Shown piece by piece: positions 32,533 to 44,125 of a stretch of DNA of 64,000 bases. The stretch covers positions 211,375,982 to 211,439,981 of the forward strand of contig CP136063.1 in the NCBI GenBank assembly GCA_032622095.1, given 5' to 3'. The stretch's first letter is position 1. Every line of letters starts with the position of its first letter. Both the position numbers and the translations under genes were made by a program. The notes beneath the pieces were generated by a model. The model was not told the origin of the DNA. It worked only from the letters and a program-made list of their open reading frames with translations, and ran no database searches. Source of the DNA: Siphonodentalium dalli. Its lineage: Eukaryota > Mollusca > Scaphopoda > Gadilida > Siphonodentaliidae.

Positions 32533-35500
32533 TTAGGGAGTCTTATCTTTGTCTTTCAGTAATCCCAATAGTAGACCCCAGTCTTTTTCAAAAATATGAC
32601 TTTTGAAATTCACGTTTGATGCAAACTGCTCTGCCTTTAATTGATGTATTATCATTCTGAGGGCTCCTTCAGTAGTGAGTTCACAATTTGCAAATTTGTT
32701 ATTATAGATATATCTCTTCAATATCAGATTTAAATAGTTCAAGGTATAATTTTCTTTTCCTGAAATCCCCAAAATAAAGGTAGAAGCAGATTTTGTCAGC
32801 CTAACTCCATAAGTTAAGAACCAATTTGACATTTTTTCATAAAAAAACTTTACTTTGGGGCAGTCCCAGAATATGTGCTTAATTGTTTCATCGTCGGCAT
32901 TACATCGCTGACATGAACTATTATCTGTGATCTTGATCTTTTTCAAATAATGATTTGTACTGAGGATTCTATTCGAAATTCGATACTGTAACCAGCATAG
33001 ATTACTATCTTTGGTGGTCTGAAATGGGATTGTGAAGATTTGTTCCCAGTACTGGTCATTCATGGACTGAATTGTAAGTTCATTGGCCCATTTTTCAATT
33101 GGTTTTGTGGACTTTTCAAGGTTTCTTGAGATAACATTGTATATATCCGTGGCTCCTTTTTTAGATTTCAAAAGAATGGCAATTTCTTGTGGGATATAAG
33201 GTCTGCAAGGAATTTTTTATTTATCAATTGGAAATATCAAAGTCAGTTCTGCTTGTTTCTTCATGGCATGCAATGTAAGAAAATCAGTTTTTACTCCATA
33301 CTGGTCAAAAAGTGACTCTGGTGAATGAAAAGTTCCATCATTTTTGACTAAATCTCCAAGATATACTATTCCCTTGGACTTTTTTGTAATAAATCTGCTT
33401 TCCTTGTAATTTAAGTATGTTGTTATTCCAAATGCATCTAGAGAAAGTATTTTCTACACACACTTGCTTATTGAGACAAATTTTAAATTCATTCCATGAG
33501 ACCAGCACATCTTTCCAAAAGGGGTTTGACACCTGTGTTATGCAATCCTTCAGGTATTGTCCGTCATAAAGCCAAAACAATGGGTCCTTGGATACTTGTT
33601 CCTGAAAAATAGTTTTCCATGTTGCGTCACCTAAAAACATACGTCTTATCCAGGTTACTTTCATTGACATGATAAAGTTTTTTATATCAATCATTTTTAG
33701 GCCCCCATATTTGTATTGATTGCACAAAACTTTTCTCTTTATTCTGTCAATTTTTGTTTTCCAAATAAAATTATAACATATGTTAGAAATAGTATTCATT
33801 ATTTCATGACTAGGATTTGGAAGACTTATGAACAGATGATTAATTTTTGGCAAAATAAGGGATTTTAAAATTGTAATTCTACCTACAGGAGTAATGTTTC
33901 TCTTTGACCAATTTTCCATTTCTTGTTTCATACGTTCTATTTTTTTAACAAAGTTCAATGTTGAAATTTCTTTCATGTCTGTGTTGTAATTTATCCCTAA
34001 TAATTTAAAATTGTCTGTAACAGGTATGGTCATAAGACTATCAGATTCAGAATTCTTGTTTTTCAATGACCCTATCCATACCACTTTACTTTTATCGATG
34101 TTAATATACAGGCCGGACATTGCTCCATATTCCTTCAGCTGACTGAGAGCTTGAGACAGGCTTTCTATGTTTCCATCTAAAAGAAGAGTTGTATCATCTG
34201 CATACATTGATACTTTATATTCTGTGTCACCTACTTTTATTCCACCAATTTTTGTATTATTTCTTATAAGAATTCCTAGAACTTCTGCGCAAATGAGAAA
34301 AATATATGGTGATAAGGGGTCACCTTGGCGACAGCCCCTGCCTAAGGAAAACATTTCTGATTAAAAACCGTATGTGGAAACACATGCCATGGATTCAGAA
34401 TAAAAAGTGTTTATCCACCTTTTTATTGAACTTCCAAATTTGAATAGATCTAATGCTTCATTGATAAAATTCCAAGAAATAGAATCAAATGCTTTCTCAA
34501 AATCTATTAAAAGTAACATACCTGGTTTATGACAATTCTCAGTGTAATGCATAATATCATATAATAGTCTTGTATTTTCTCCAATATATCTCCCAGACAG
34601 AAAACCTTTCTGATCAGAATGGATGATACCGGGTAATACTGTTTTCATTCTCCTAGCAATGCATGCACTTGCTATTTTGTATACACAATTTAGTAAAGTT
34701 ATGGGTCTCCAATTTTTTAAATACATTTTATCTTTATTTGGCTTTGGAATAAAAGTTATCACGCCTTGCCTCTGAGAGACACTGAGTTTTCCTGTCATGT
34801 ATCCGTAATTAATTGACCTTAATACAAAAGATCCCAAGTCTCTCCAATTTTGTTTATAAAATTCAACTGAAAAACCGGTCAAACCGGGGCTTTTTCCATT
34901 TGGCATATCTTTAAGGGTGGCTAACATTTCCTCGCTAGTAATAATTCCTTCTATATCGATTGAACTTTTGTTTGTTAGGATTGGTAAGTTGCAGTCCTTC
35001 AAGTTTTCTTTCAGATTGAAATTTGGGGAATTTTTTCTTGTGAATAGTTTTTTTTTTAAATTGCCTGATTCTGAAGATATTTGTTTCGAGTTTGTTAAAA
35101 CATCACCATTTTCATTTATCATTTTTGAAAGGGTCCTGTTTGTATAATGGCGTTTTTCCATATTCAAAAAATATTTTGATGGTTTTTCACCTTCCTCGAT
35201 CCATCTCATTTTTTCTCTAATCATTGACCCCTCTAGCTCTTTTTCTCGAATTGTTTTTATATTTCCTTCTATTGTTTTCATTCTTTTCATAATTGTTTCA
35301 ATTTGTTCTGTATTATTGTGTTCATCTGAAAGTTTATCTTCTAAAATTATTTGTTCTTCACGCAAATTTTCCAATTCAGCTTTTTGTTTTTTCTTCTTCT
35401 GCGATGAGAATTTTATTGTATGACCTCTTATGTCTAAAAGAAGCACTTCAAGAAATAAACCATCATCAATTGTGAACTGGATATCTTCTTTATTTTTAGA

Positions 35501-36345
35501 ATTGTCATTGAAGTAGTTTGGGTTATTTACTAAACAAGAATACCTTTTTATATTTTCAGTTATAATGCCCTTCACCATGTTCATGTATGCTATGTCTTTA
35601 AGTAAAGAATTATTGAATTTCCAAAAACCTCTTCCTTTTTCAATATTGTGAAACTTCATATTATTGAATGATCAGATCTGTATCCTGGTGTAATATCTGG
35701 TAAAGTATCCATATCAATAAAATCTAGCATTTCATTTGATATTAAAAAGTAGTCTAGTCTCGACATTTTTATTGGTGAGGATCTTCTCGAGCTATACCGT
35801 TTGCAATTTTCATTTTTTATTCTCCAGATGTCAATAAGGTCGAATTTTTTCATTAGATTGGTTTGAATTTGTTGAGCTTTAGGATTTGGAAGGCTTTTAT
35901 GGTTGTAGGTCTCTAGTTTTATATCTCTGACCATGTTCCAATCACCACAACATATGATCTTACTATTTTCAAATGACTCCACAATTTCAATGAGATTCTT
36001 ATAAAATTGAGGCTCATCATCATTTGGTCCATATACGTTAATTAAGGTAAACCTAACATTGTCAACCGTTATATCTAATACAAGATAATTACCATTTGGA
36101 TCTTTTTTTATTTTGTGTAGATTGTATTGGAAGTTATTTTTCAGAAGGACTGCTACTCCCCTTGAATTTCCACTAAATGATGCGAAAAAGGTGGTGTACC
36201 CCCATTCTGATCGTACTAAGTTTTCCATTTGTTCAGTGAAGTAAGTATCTTGTAGGCAAGCAATGGACTGATTTAGTTTCCTAATCTAATCAAACACATC
36301 TCTTCTTTTCTTAGCCTGTCCAAGCCCTCTGCAGTTGAGGGACAT
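32533..36345 (-). pseudogene. LINE ORF2: endonuclease and reverse transcriptase, disrupted
   Basis: Apparent start at 36345 (MSLNCRGLG). The N-terminal apurinic-type endonuclease shows NCRGLG, LQDTYFT (Asp where LQE is usual in the superfamily), INVYGP, GDWN, SRLDYFLIS and SDHSII. The reverse transcriptase shows NWRPITLLN, DQKGFLSGRYI, LIDFEKAFDS, GCRQGDPLSPYIF and the catalytic MYADD. The C terminus (33171-32533) has a CCHC motif, CQRCNADDETIKHIFWDCPK. Breaks seen: an in-frame TAG at 36286-36288, a frameshift after SDHSII near 35657, an in-frame TAA at 34361-34363 just before reverse transcriptase motif B, a frameshift near 33390 and a TAA at 33217-33219. The summed length (~1,270 codons) is normal for L1/Tx1 ORF2. 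Confidence 0.9.
34361..34363 (-). other. Nonsense codon inside the reverse transcriptase
   Basis: TAA follows STYGF and precedes the in-frame sequence SEMFSLGRGCRQGDPLSP. The reading frame is unchanged across the stop, so a single point change or very small event interrupts the domain between motifs A and B. Confidence 0.8.
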
Positions 36346-37135
36346 AATTTTAAGTGACTGCATTTATAAGTAAATACGGGATACAAACATTCAATGCATA
36401 TTGTAGCACAGAAATCATAATGTTTATAAAAGTAGAAATATTGTTAGCTAAGATACATGTATACAGTTGGATATATAGTTTACACACTTTTTTCTCAGGC
36501 ACTTCCCGTTCATACACTCTCAATAATAAAATCCAAACATAAAGAACCCACATAATAACATCCAACCTCCCGGAATATGTGGAAGTTTTGCTTTAAACTT
36601 AGCATCTATCATCAGATAAAAATAGACTTATAGTTCTGATTTTTCATGTATATAAATCTTGTTTCATGTGTATACATGTAAATCTTAAGGTATTTTTCAT
36701 AGATTTAAGCATTTTTATTTTTTAACCATCAGGCTGATTGATTTGATTGTCTGAAAAAACTTTTTTTTGTTTTTGTTTTTTTGTTACAAAATCTGAGAAA
36801 CCCTGAAAGAATATAGTTAAATTTAATATTTTATAAATCTCTTGGGATATTTAAATAAGATTAACCTTATCTGACTTCATTTAAAATTAGTTCAGATTTT
36901 AAATCATATAAAATTGTTTTGTTTGTATATCTTAGATGTGAGCAATCTAGTTTCAAATTCTCCATCTGACAGACAGGTGAGATTTGTCAATAACTATTTT
37001 TATTTATTTTTTCCGTATCTGAAAAACAAAAACCTGCAATATAAATTTATAATACTAGGTAATTTTTCTTAATTTAGATGTACAATACATATAAATAAGA
37101 TTTTTTATTTTTTTTTCAGTTTCAAATTTAACGCT

Positions 37136-37891
37136 TTAACTTCCACCGCACAGTTTCTCATCGAGCTGATCTTCTGTACTGAACTTCATTGATTTTGCTT
37201 TCTTTGTTTTCAAATATAATTTTCCTCCAAGACTCCATGAATTCTGAATGTTATCATCCCTGTATGCTTTCCTTAATAGGTAGCTGTTTAGCCCTGTCAA
37301 GTCTTCAGAAATCGTATGTCCAGTTCCTTTCAGTCCAGATCTAGCTTTCATCACCTCGAGTTTACTGGTTCTTGATACAAATTTAACTAGAATGTCTCTT
37401 GGTCTCTCATCTTGTTTCTTTTTGCTTTTTTCAGCTTTTTTTGTTGAGAATTTTCCAACCCTGTGCGCGATTGAAATATCTTTTCTTGTCAAATTCAAAC
37501 TTAGTTCATTTTTAAACATTTTTAATGCCATGTCCGCCGATTTTTCTATGTCTTCCGTTTCCTCCGTATCAGGGATACCACTCAGTCTAACACTATCCTT
37601 CCGACCCTGCTGTTCCAGATCATTCAACTTGTATGTCAGTTTCTTTTCAGTTTCAGCCATTGCTGCTGCCTGGTCACACAGATCAGAGCTCATCTCCCTG
37701 TTTTGCCCAGAAAGTATTTCTATCTGCGTATTGAACTTTTGTTCCAAGGTTTTCATCTCATCTTTTGTAACGAAGTTTTGTGTACATTCTTCCAGTTTTT
37801 CGATTGTAACAAAGTTTTTTGTGCACTCTTCAAATTTCTCAATTGTCACCAAAGACTCCATTTTTTCCTTCATACCCTTCAGTTCGGTCAT
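37136..37891 (-). CDS. LINE ORF1 (L1/Tx1-type RNA-binding protein)
   Basis: 251 codons from ATG at 37891. Residues ~1-100 are coiled-coil-like and contain an internal repeat (VTIEKFEECTKNF, VTIEKLEECTQNF). Residues ~95-180 resemble the RRM-type core of L1 ORF1 proteins (DSVRLSGIPDTEE, ISIAHRVGK, RPRDILVKF). The C-terminal part (ISEDLT, LLRKAYRD) matches the usual end of such proteins. In the L1 superfamily ORF1p trimerises and coats the element RNA. The frame is open for ~27 further codons upstream (KTKIPAKRGGK, basic) without an ATG, so the original start may lie near 37970 and have been lost. Intact otherwise, unlike ORF2. Confidence 0.85.
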   Translation of the reverse strand: MTELKGMKEKMESLVTIEKFEECTKNFVTIEKLEECTQNFVTKDEMKTLEQKFNTQIEILSGQNREMSSDLCDQAAAMAETEKKLTYKLNDLEQQGRKDSVRLSGIPDTEETEDIEKSADMALKMFKNELSLNLTRKDISIAHRVGKFSTKKAEKSKKKQDERPRDILVKFVSRTSKLEVMKARSGLKGTGHTISEDLTGLNSYLLRKAYRDDNIQNSWSLGGKLYLKTKKAKSMKFSTEDQLDEKLCGGS

Positions 37892-38191
37892 GATATATCC
37901 GTTTGTTATTTCTTTGTTTTCACTGTAGTCATCCGAACTTGTTTTTCCTCCTCGTTTTGCGGGAATTTTTGTTTTCGGAAAACGTATTCACGTGGTGTTG
38001 CACGAAAATAGGTGAAGCGCTTGTGCGGTTACGTATTTTTTCTTTTAAACTGATCAACAAAAGTCTCTATTTCAACGTAAATACATGGACCAATTTAAAG
38101 TTGTTATTCATCTCCGTTCTGCCCGTTGGAGATATTTCTATAACATATTCCGTTTGGTTTTTTGTCGGAGCTAAGAAATTTTAGATGGGCA

Positions 38192-38204
38192 GCGCCATCT
38201 TGGG
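38192..38204 (-). promoter_or_regulatory. YY1-like motif at LINE 5' end
   Basis: The minus strand reads CCCAAGATGGCGC, starting about 12 bases from the element 5' end, with AAGATGGCG at +15 to +23. AAGATGGCG is the core of the YY1 consensus. In human L1 a YY1 site lies at nearly the same distance from the start and positions transcription initiation (established knowledge). Function here is inference. Confidence 0.5.
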
Positions 38205-38215
38205 TGCGTTCCAAC

Positions 38216-38234
38216 AAAGAGACGAAAACAACTT
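38216..38234. repeat. Target-site duplication, right copy
   Basis: AAAGAGACGAAAACAACTT, 18 of 19 bases identical to 32178-32196. It abuts the 5' end of the LINE. Confidence 0.85.
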
Positions 38235-38330
38235 GGTTAATTTGATAATAAAGATACTTTCCAGGGAAGATGAGGCTTCCGAAGAATGAGTTCCACAGAG
38301 GGTGAATTTAGTTATGTTAGTCCATTTGAA
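38235..38330. mobile_element. Foldback element, copy 4, right part
   Basis: Continues the host element after the LINE: ACTTTCCAGGGAAGATGAGG corresponds, in reverse, to CCTCATCTTATCTGGAAAGT of the 2.7 kb copy. A partial module arm follows (GAATGAG, CACAGAGGGTGAATTTAG). The distal half of this module and the far terminus are not recognisable beyond ~38330. Confidence 0.7.
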
Positions 38331-39194
38331 CTACCCAAACATTTCAGACGAGACACTATTCCCTCGAATCAATTGTTCATCAAAAGTGTAAAATTGTGTT
38401 AGGAGATAATTTGAAAAATGTCATAACATTGATGTATGACTTTCCAATTATAAATGAGCGGTGTACACAGACTATTCAAATTAGATAGAGACCGAGGGAT
38501 TTGTCGCCATTTTATTTGCAACACTTTTTTATTAAATTCCGGATGATTGACGACCATTCGGGGGAATAATTGAAATGTCCAATAATGATAAAAAATGAAG
38601 AAGGATGTGACAGAGTCTATCGCCCGACCGTATACAGATGCTTTACAGTCACAATCATGGCCCAGCTACATCCGCCCACGTGCCCATGCAATCCACAGTC
38701 GCTCTTGACAGTTGCAGAGAATAATTCGGATGGCGAAACATAGCATTAAATGTATTTATACTTTTTACTTTTTCACCTCCACTTTTTGGAAAAATATTCA
38801 AAGGCTGTTCTCTCAACCATGTGCTATAATTGGATATCAAGTAAGTTTGACATTGAAATTCGCCAACATGCGGGACGGTCAAATTTAAATTAAAACTCAC
38901 GCGCCCAATGTGTTATACTGCACCTCAATAAAATTTGGAATTTGTTCGCCAACAAGAGCACCTTTGAGAAGACGGCTGTAAAGAAGCTAATATTAGCTTG
39001 TTGTCCAATCCTTTTTCTTAATTTATCTGTATCTGTATGTCTATTGTATTTGTGTTATATGTTTGATTTTGACATATATATTGTTCACACTTAAAACACT
39101 TTTAAAAGACTGTCCAAAAGAATATTTACGTTCGAATTTTCGTTTTGTTTATTTCATCTGAAACATTGATATACGTGTTCTCAGATAATCAGCT
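38331..39194. other. Unrecognised stretch between two LINEs
   Basis: A minus-strand open frame (38655-38900) has no recognisable domain. No repeat match was found. Confidence 0.35.
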
Positions 39195-39975
39195 ATAAGA
39201 TAAGATAAGATAAGATGATTTATTGCAATACACCAATGGAGGCAGTTGCAAATAACAGTTAATACATGAAAAGTTACACATTAAAATAAAATACACGTAA
39301 TAGGCATAGGTACGATAAATAATTATTAGTATTATAAATTTATACTTTCAACGTTTATTTCCCCATATTGACATTCTGTCTTTTTAGAAAGAATAACCGG
39401 ATCATGTTGCACACGGAATTTATTATTTGTTTGTCCCTGTTTTTCATTATAAAGATGAACTTATCATCATCACTCATGTTTATGAAATCTATGCGATAAT
39501 TTTAGCAATATTAAACAAGTCTTTTCTAGAGTCAGCGTACGCACTGCATTCCATAATAAAATGTTTTTCTGTATCAACTTTAAGTTCATCACACATGTGA
39601 CAAATTCTGTCTTTTAATGGCGTCTTCGGTTGCGTGTGTCGACCCTTTTCTTTAGCTAAAATATGATTGCTAACACGTATAGTCGAGTGAACATCTCTCT
39701 TGCCGCGGACGATCGAACGTGCATCAGGTACGGTTCTATGTCATAATTCTTTTTGAAAGTTCTCTAAGTTCGCAGTTTATTAGCACCACCTGGTCTGTCG
39801 TCATCGAACATGTTTTTTTTAACTTATTTATATGTTCTGATTTTAACCTTTCAATTATTAGTTTGTCTGTCACTCTTATTGTTGTATTAGATTGTGATAT
39901 ATTGATACCACTTTTGACTAATTGTGCGTCCCAAGCTGATTGATTAGACATGAGGGATTCCCTAAAAAAAATCAT
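39195..39975 (-). mobile_element. 5'-truncated LINE, 3' end with C-terminal CCHC motif
   Basis: The minus strand encodes GRHTQPKTPLKDRICHMC followed by DELKVDTEKHFIMEC, the CCHC arrangement typical of the end of LINE reverse-transcriptase proteins. After a stop and frame change it gives MSDDDKFIFIMKNRD, another familiar C-terminal motif. An upstream piece (39975-39736) lies in a different frame (SAWDAQLVKSGI). The element ends in a (TTATC)n tail at 39195-39215 after TGCAATAAATCATC. It is a different family from the LINE at 32-38 kb, which has a T/A-rich tail and other C-terminal sequence. Frameshifts and a TAG at 39489-39491 make it a dead remnant. Confidence 0.75.
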
Positions 39976-40178
39976 GCATTAAAGTTCTTGATTTATATGA
40001 TGTGGGTTTTAATTTTAATTTTAATTGTCCACATTTCAGCTGTCAGCAGAAGTCCTTGCGGTATGAGTACCGTTGGTTACAATCTTTGTTTTTCAAATAT
40101 GCCAGACATATGGAAGTCATCAATTTAGATTGGATGATGTCTTCCGGATCACATTAAACACAAAGATGAAACTGCATG

Positions 40179-40681
40179 CACTCTTAGAACAAATGTGTAT
40201 AAATTATACACAATATGTGTTACATTTTATTTTAACAACATTGTGTAGAAATGACATAGTTACATGTGGAATTTCCTCAATGTTTAATATAAGTGAATAT
40301 CATAATGTATCATAGTTATTAGATGAGATGTGTTTTATCGGAGACATAAAACTCGTAAAGGCTGCCACAGTACAAACAAAACTACAGCTTTAAAATTTGT
40401 TATACAATGTGTGTAAAAACTGAACAGCACATAATTGTGTAGCACGAATTTTTTAAGCTGGTGCCAGATGTTTAATATGGTAGCTCTTGCGAGGTTTGTG
40501 TCTCAACTAGAATATAATTTTCATCTATACTAACTATAATCATACTCACATATTCACTCATATTCAATGTTGAGAAAATTCCACCGACACATATGTCATT
40601 GGTCATTTCTACACAATTTTGTTTATGATAAAATGTAACACATATTGTGTATAATGTATACACTTCTGTTCTAGGATTGTG
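40179..40681. mobile_element. MITE family M, copy 1
   Basis: Inverted ends CACTCTTAGAACAAATGTG and the complement of CACAATCCTAGAACAGAAG lead into ~120 bp arms with TGTGTTACATTTTA, ATTGTGTAGAAATGACA and GGAATTTCCTCAA. CATG directly flanks both ends. The same element recurs at 54256-54773 and 62524-63069. Noncoding. Confidence 0.75.
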
Positions 40682-40727
40682 CATGGTAGATTGTGGATTT
40701 TTATATTCAAATATTTCACCTCGCTCT

Positions 40728-40987
40728 ATAAAATATAAGACTGCAGGGGCACGACTCGTGTGGATATTTCGCGCAGCCGTTCGATGATTATTCCAACATC
40801 ATTTTTTGTGCGGAACCTAAACAAAGGCTCGTATACCGGAAGTTGCGTGCCGTTCACACCATTCAGCAATCGGTGCAACTGTCGCGCGTGCTGTCCACCT
40901 GTGTTGGGTTTCCCGGGCAGTGCCGACAACACGTGTTGGTCGCCCGTGTACGCGGAGGCACCATTGAAATCATTAGAAGACAAACTA
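40728..40987 (-). CDS. Candidate terminal exon, protein unidentified
   Basis: A minus-strand open segment follows a pyrimidine-rich acceptor-like TTGTTCTGGCCTTCATAG and ends at a TAG (40726-40728 area). It encodes ~85 residues including SSNDFNGASAYTGDQHVL, LPGKPNTGGQHARQLHRL and VYEPLFRFRTKNDVGIIIER. It is GC-richer than its surroundings and has C/G-rich third codon positions, unlike other open frames here. There is no upstream ATG in frame, consistent with an exon or with a fragment of a transposon gene. I recognise no domain. MITE copy 1 lies just downstream. Confidence is limited to it being or having been coding. Confidence 0.4.
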
Positions 40988-41851
40988 TGAAGGCCAGAAC
41001 AAATATTTAATTTGCGGCCATTACAACAAATGTCGAATCACAGGTAAATAGATCACGTGTTCACGGGTATCCGTCACTCATTCAATGCGGTTTCATAATA
41101 CAATGTAAACGTTAGAAGCATTAACCCTTGTATGGGTGAGCACACCTGGGATTTACACTGTAATTCAATATCTTTGTACGCCTTGTCATTGTAATTGTTT
41201 TGGGGGCCATATATAGCAGTGACAACGCATATAGGGGAATAATGGACTAGTTTCCCGTTGGACTTGAGATCTATGTGTGGACAAATCACCAGAAGTATTA
41301 ATTATGCTGTATAAAGTAGAGAACAGATGTTCAGATTGCCAGATTTTATCAATACATTTGTAGAACGTTTTATATGGCAATTAAGCACATGTATGGGATA
41401 ATGTATACATATGACATCAAGAGTTATCTGAGACAGAAGTTGAAGTAATATCGAGATGTTTAAAGCCCATGTATGTTATAGGTGAGTATCCACGAGTTAT
41501 ACTCAAACAACTGATGTCCATTCTTTTGTATCAACAAAATGCCCCAGTGGATCTGAGTGGATCAGCGGATACACACACATCGTTGTAACGACAGAATGCT
41601 CACAACAACACCACGCCTGCATGTTTATCGTGTATTGGTATGTCGTGTAAATAAACGGGCTTTATACATCTCACCGTGTATATTATGTCATGCTGTGAAT
41701 CTCTGCTGTGACTACGACTGTATATATAGAGATCATATTCCACCAATTCAAAACCTGGGAACTTTTTGATATTCTGACGGGGAACTTTATAACATTGAAA
41801 AACAAATAGAACAGGTAATGTATTTCTTAGTTATATATATGACTAAGAACC

Positions 41852-41853
<2 letters not shown>
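40988..41853. other. Unrecognised stretch
   Basis: No repeat or exon identified apart from the (AT)n tract that ends it. Confidence 0.35.

Positions 41854-41912
<59 letters not shown>
41854..41912. repeat. (TA)n microsatellite
   Basis: About 29 uninterrupted TA units. Confidence 0.9.
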
Positions 41913-41915
<3 letters not shown>

Positions 41916-43604
41916 CATGTTCCTGAATGATGAATGTCACATCATATGTGGGTCCCATGCTGCAGCTCGATATTACATGATTTAGCCGACCTTTGTGAGC
42001 CTATTGCGCTCTAGCTTCGTCACTTATAATCCTGAAAATTTCTCTGTGTAGTCAATTAAATATTTATTGTGAAATCGGCTCATAAAGTCGCCTAAACCAT
42101 GCAATCTCGAGCTGAGATCTTTGTCTGGTGCTGCATGGTGACTCCCAATGTGCTGTGAATTATAACTGCGAAAACTCATTTGCGAACGCCGCATTATCGT
42201 GCACATGGAGAATAGGAAATATATTTTTGGACATCGGATGACAACAAACAGTAACATATATACCGAAGGCACAGCCAAAAGTTGACTGTTTTATATGCTA
42301 GAGAAAACACAAGCGCGTCTCGTTAAGCTATTGAGACCAGACATAGCATAGCCGGCGTGCCTCATAAACTATCAATGCTTGCCAAATATTGATGACGGAT
42401 AGAGGATATACGGGACAAAATATTGAGTTATTCGCTCATATATAACATGGAAAATTGACATTTAATAAACAGAATAGCACTTCAAATAATGAAAAAAGTA
42501 TCATATGTCCACACACCAGTGGTCACGCAGTGTGGGTCAATCGATATTGGATATCAGAACAGTAATGGCATGGAACTTGTGAAGGTTGTGACTGTATATC
42601 ACTAATTTCATAAGCGATAGTGCAAATTAATCGGGGCACGATGCAGGTGACAACTATATTGTGTTTATTAAAATGAAGCGAAATAATTCAACAATTATAA
42701 TGGCGTAAATATAAATATGTCTTCTTTAAACCAAGAAACCAATATTTACTATACACCTCTGTTAAATTTCAATTCAGGAAGTTTAGACAATGCAGGAGTT
42801 TTAACAAATACCCTCCTTAATTTCACACCGCGCAATCATCATGGCCTGTAGCTGGTCGCAATGGGTTGTGTTTTCGTCTCTACGGCGTTTATCGTAATTA
42901 CAACGGAATTTATTTGTTTATTAGGTAGGGATTTTGTGGTATAGCCGTAAACAGGTGATATCACTTGACCCACTAGAGACATGTTAATATATGTCATACT
43001 GCATGCGATAAATAGATAAATAGAAATGTACAATATAACACTATATATATATATATATTGTCATGCATGGTATACCCGAAACATGTATACAGATATTTAG
43101 CATCGGCATGAAATTAGCTACGGATTTGTATCTTATGGCTTCAAACTGCGAGATGAGTTATTCAGCGAGAAAGTTCCGAAGAAACTATGATCAACTAACA
43201 ACTACCTGATACTCATAACAAGCGGAAAACGAATCTTATTTCGAACATTCTGAACATTTCTAAGTTGTTTATGTCAAAGGTGTGTATTGGCCGGGTGTGT
43301 TACAACGGAATATACCAGCAGTGTGCTCTGAAATTGAAACGGGACGTATGTGCTGCACATCACCCAACACCAGACATGTTCTATAGCACGGTAGGACTGG
43401 TATTTAATCGAAACAATCAATAGTAGATATATAGAGTACCAGCTGGGATACCAGACGTTGCTCGGGTGAATAGTACGTGAACTGTTCGTGGCCCTTCAAG
43501 CCATTTTAAATAATTAATAATCATGCATCTGGGGTAAACCACGCCTATTGCATGACTGACACTCTGTATAAAGTTACATCTATATTTTAAGTTTAAAATA
43601 AACG
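41913..43604. other. Unrecognised stretch
   Basis: No gene or element recognised. A minus-strand open frame at 42024-42278 has no motif I can place. A short (TA)n lies near 43042. Confidence 0.35.
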
Positions 43605-44125
43605 CTCTTTATTGCTAATTATTAGCGCCTAATTAAGTCATTTGAGGTCAACAGCACCTAACCCGTGACATTCCCCGTGTCATTTTACTTTTATGCAGCA
43701 ATTTCCCCAAATATCTTCTGGGCCGATAGTAAACATATAATTTATTAGCCCCCCCCCCCCCTTTGAGTCAGAGGTAAAAGGCGCCTATCCGATGTCACTC
43801 CACATTTCAATTTATCTCGCATGTTTGAATTTTCACCAACCAGATTGCAACCATTTTTGGTATATAGTTAATTATTTAATTAAGTTAATCATTAGTGTCC
43901 TTTTAAGACATTTGAGGTCAACATGACCTATCTAACAAGATTCCCCGGATCAAATTACCCATAGGTACAAATTTTGATCTATAAGTGTTCAGCCGTTTGG
44001 TCGCCTATAGCCAAAAGATAAATATAAAAATAATAATGATAGTGCCCTTTTAAGACATCTGAGGTCAATGGAGCCTATATAATAACGCTTCCCGGGTCAA
44101 ATTACCCCTATATTTAAAAAAAATC
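43605..44125 (+). repeat. Degenerate repeat array, three units
   Basis: Units near 43612, 43885 and 44036 share (T/C)TTTTAAGACATTTGAGGTCA, then ACCTATCTAACAAGATTCCC and GGTCAAATTACCC. Spacing is uneven (about 270 and 155 bases). A C13 run lies at 43749. Confidence 0.6.

Larger units (their letters stand above)
32197..38215 (-). mobile_element. Near-full-length L1/Tx1-like LINE
   Basis: A 6.0 kb non-LTR retrotransposon on the minus strand: 5' leader (38215 to ~37970), ORF1 (to 37136), an intergenic stretch (37135-36346), ORF2 (36345-32533) and a 3' untranslated region ending in an A-rich tail (T/A-rich at 32197-32220 on the plus strand). A 19 bp target duplication brackets it exactly, and the foldback element on both sides provides the pre-insertion context, so both ends are well defined. 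ORF2 is broken by several stops and frameshifts, so the copy is dead. The single target-duplication mismatch suggests moderate age. Confidence 0.9.

Noticed and set aside
34167-38184. Plus-strand frames across the LINE (for example 37392-37928)
   Set aside because: Antisense shadows of ORF1, ORF2 and the LINE leader.
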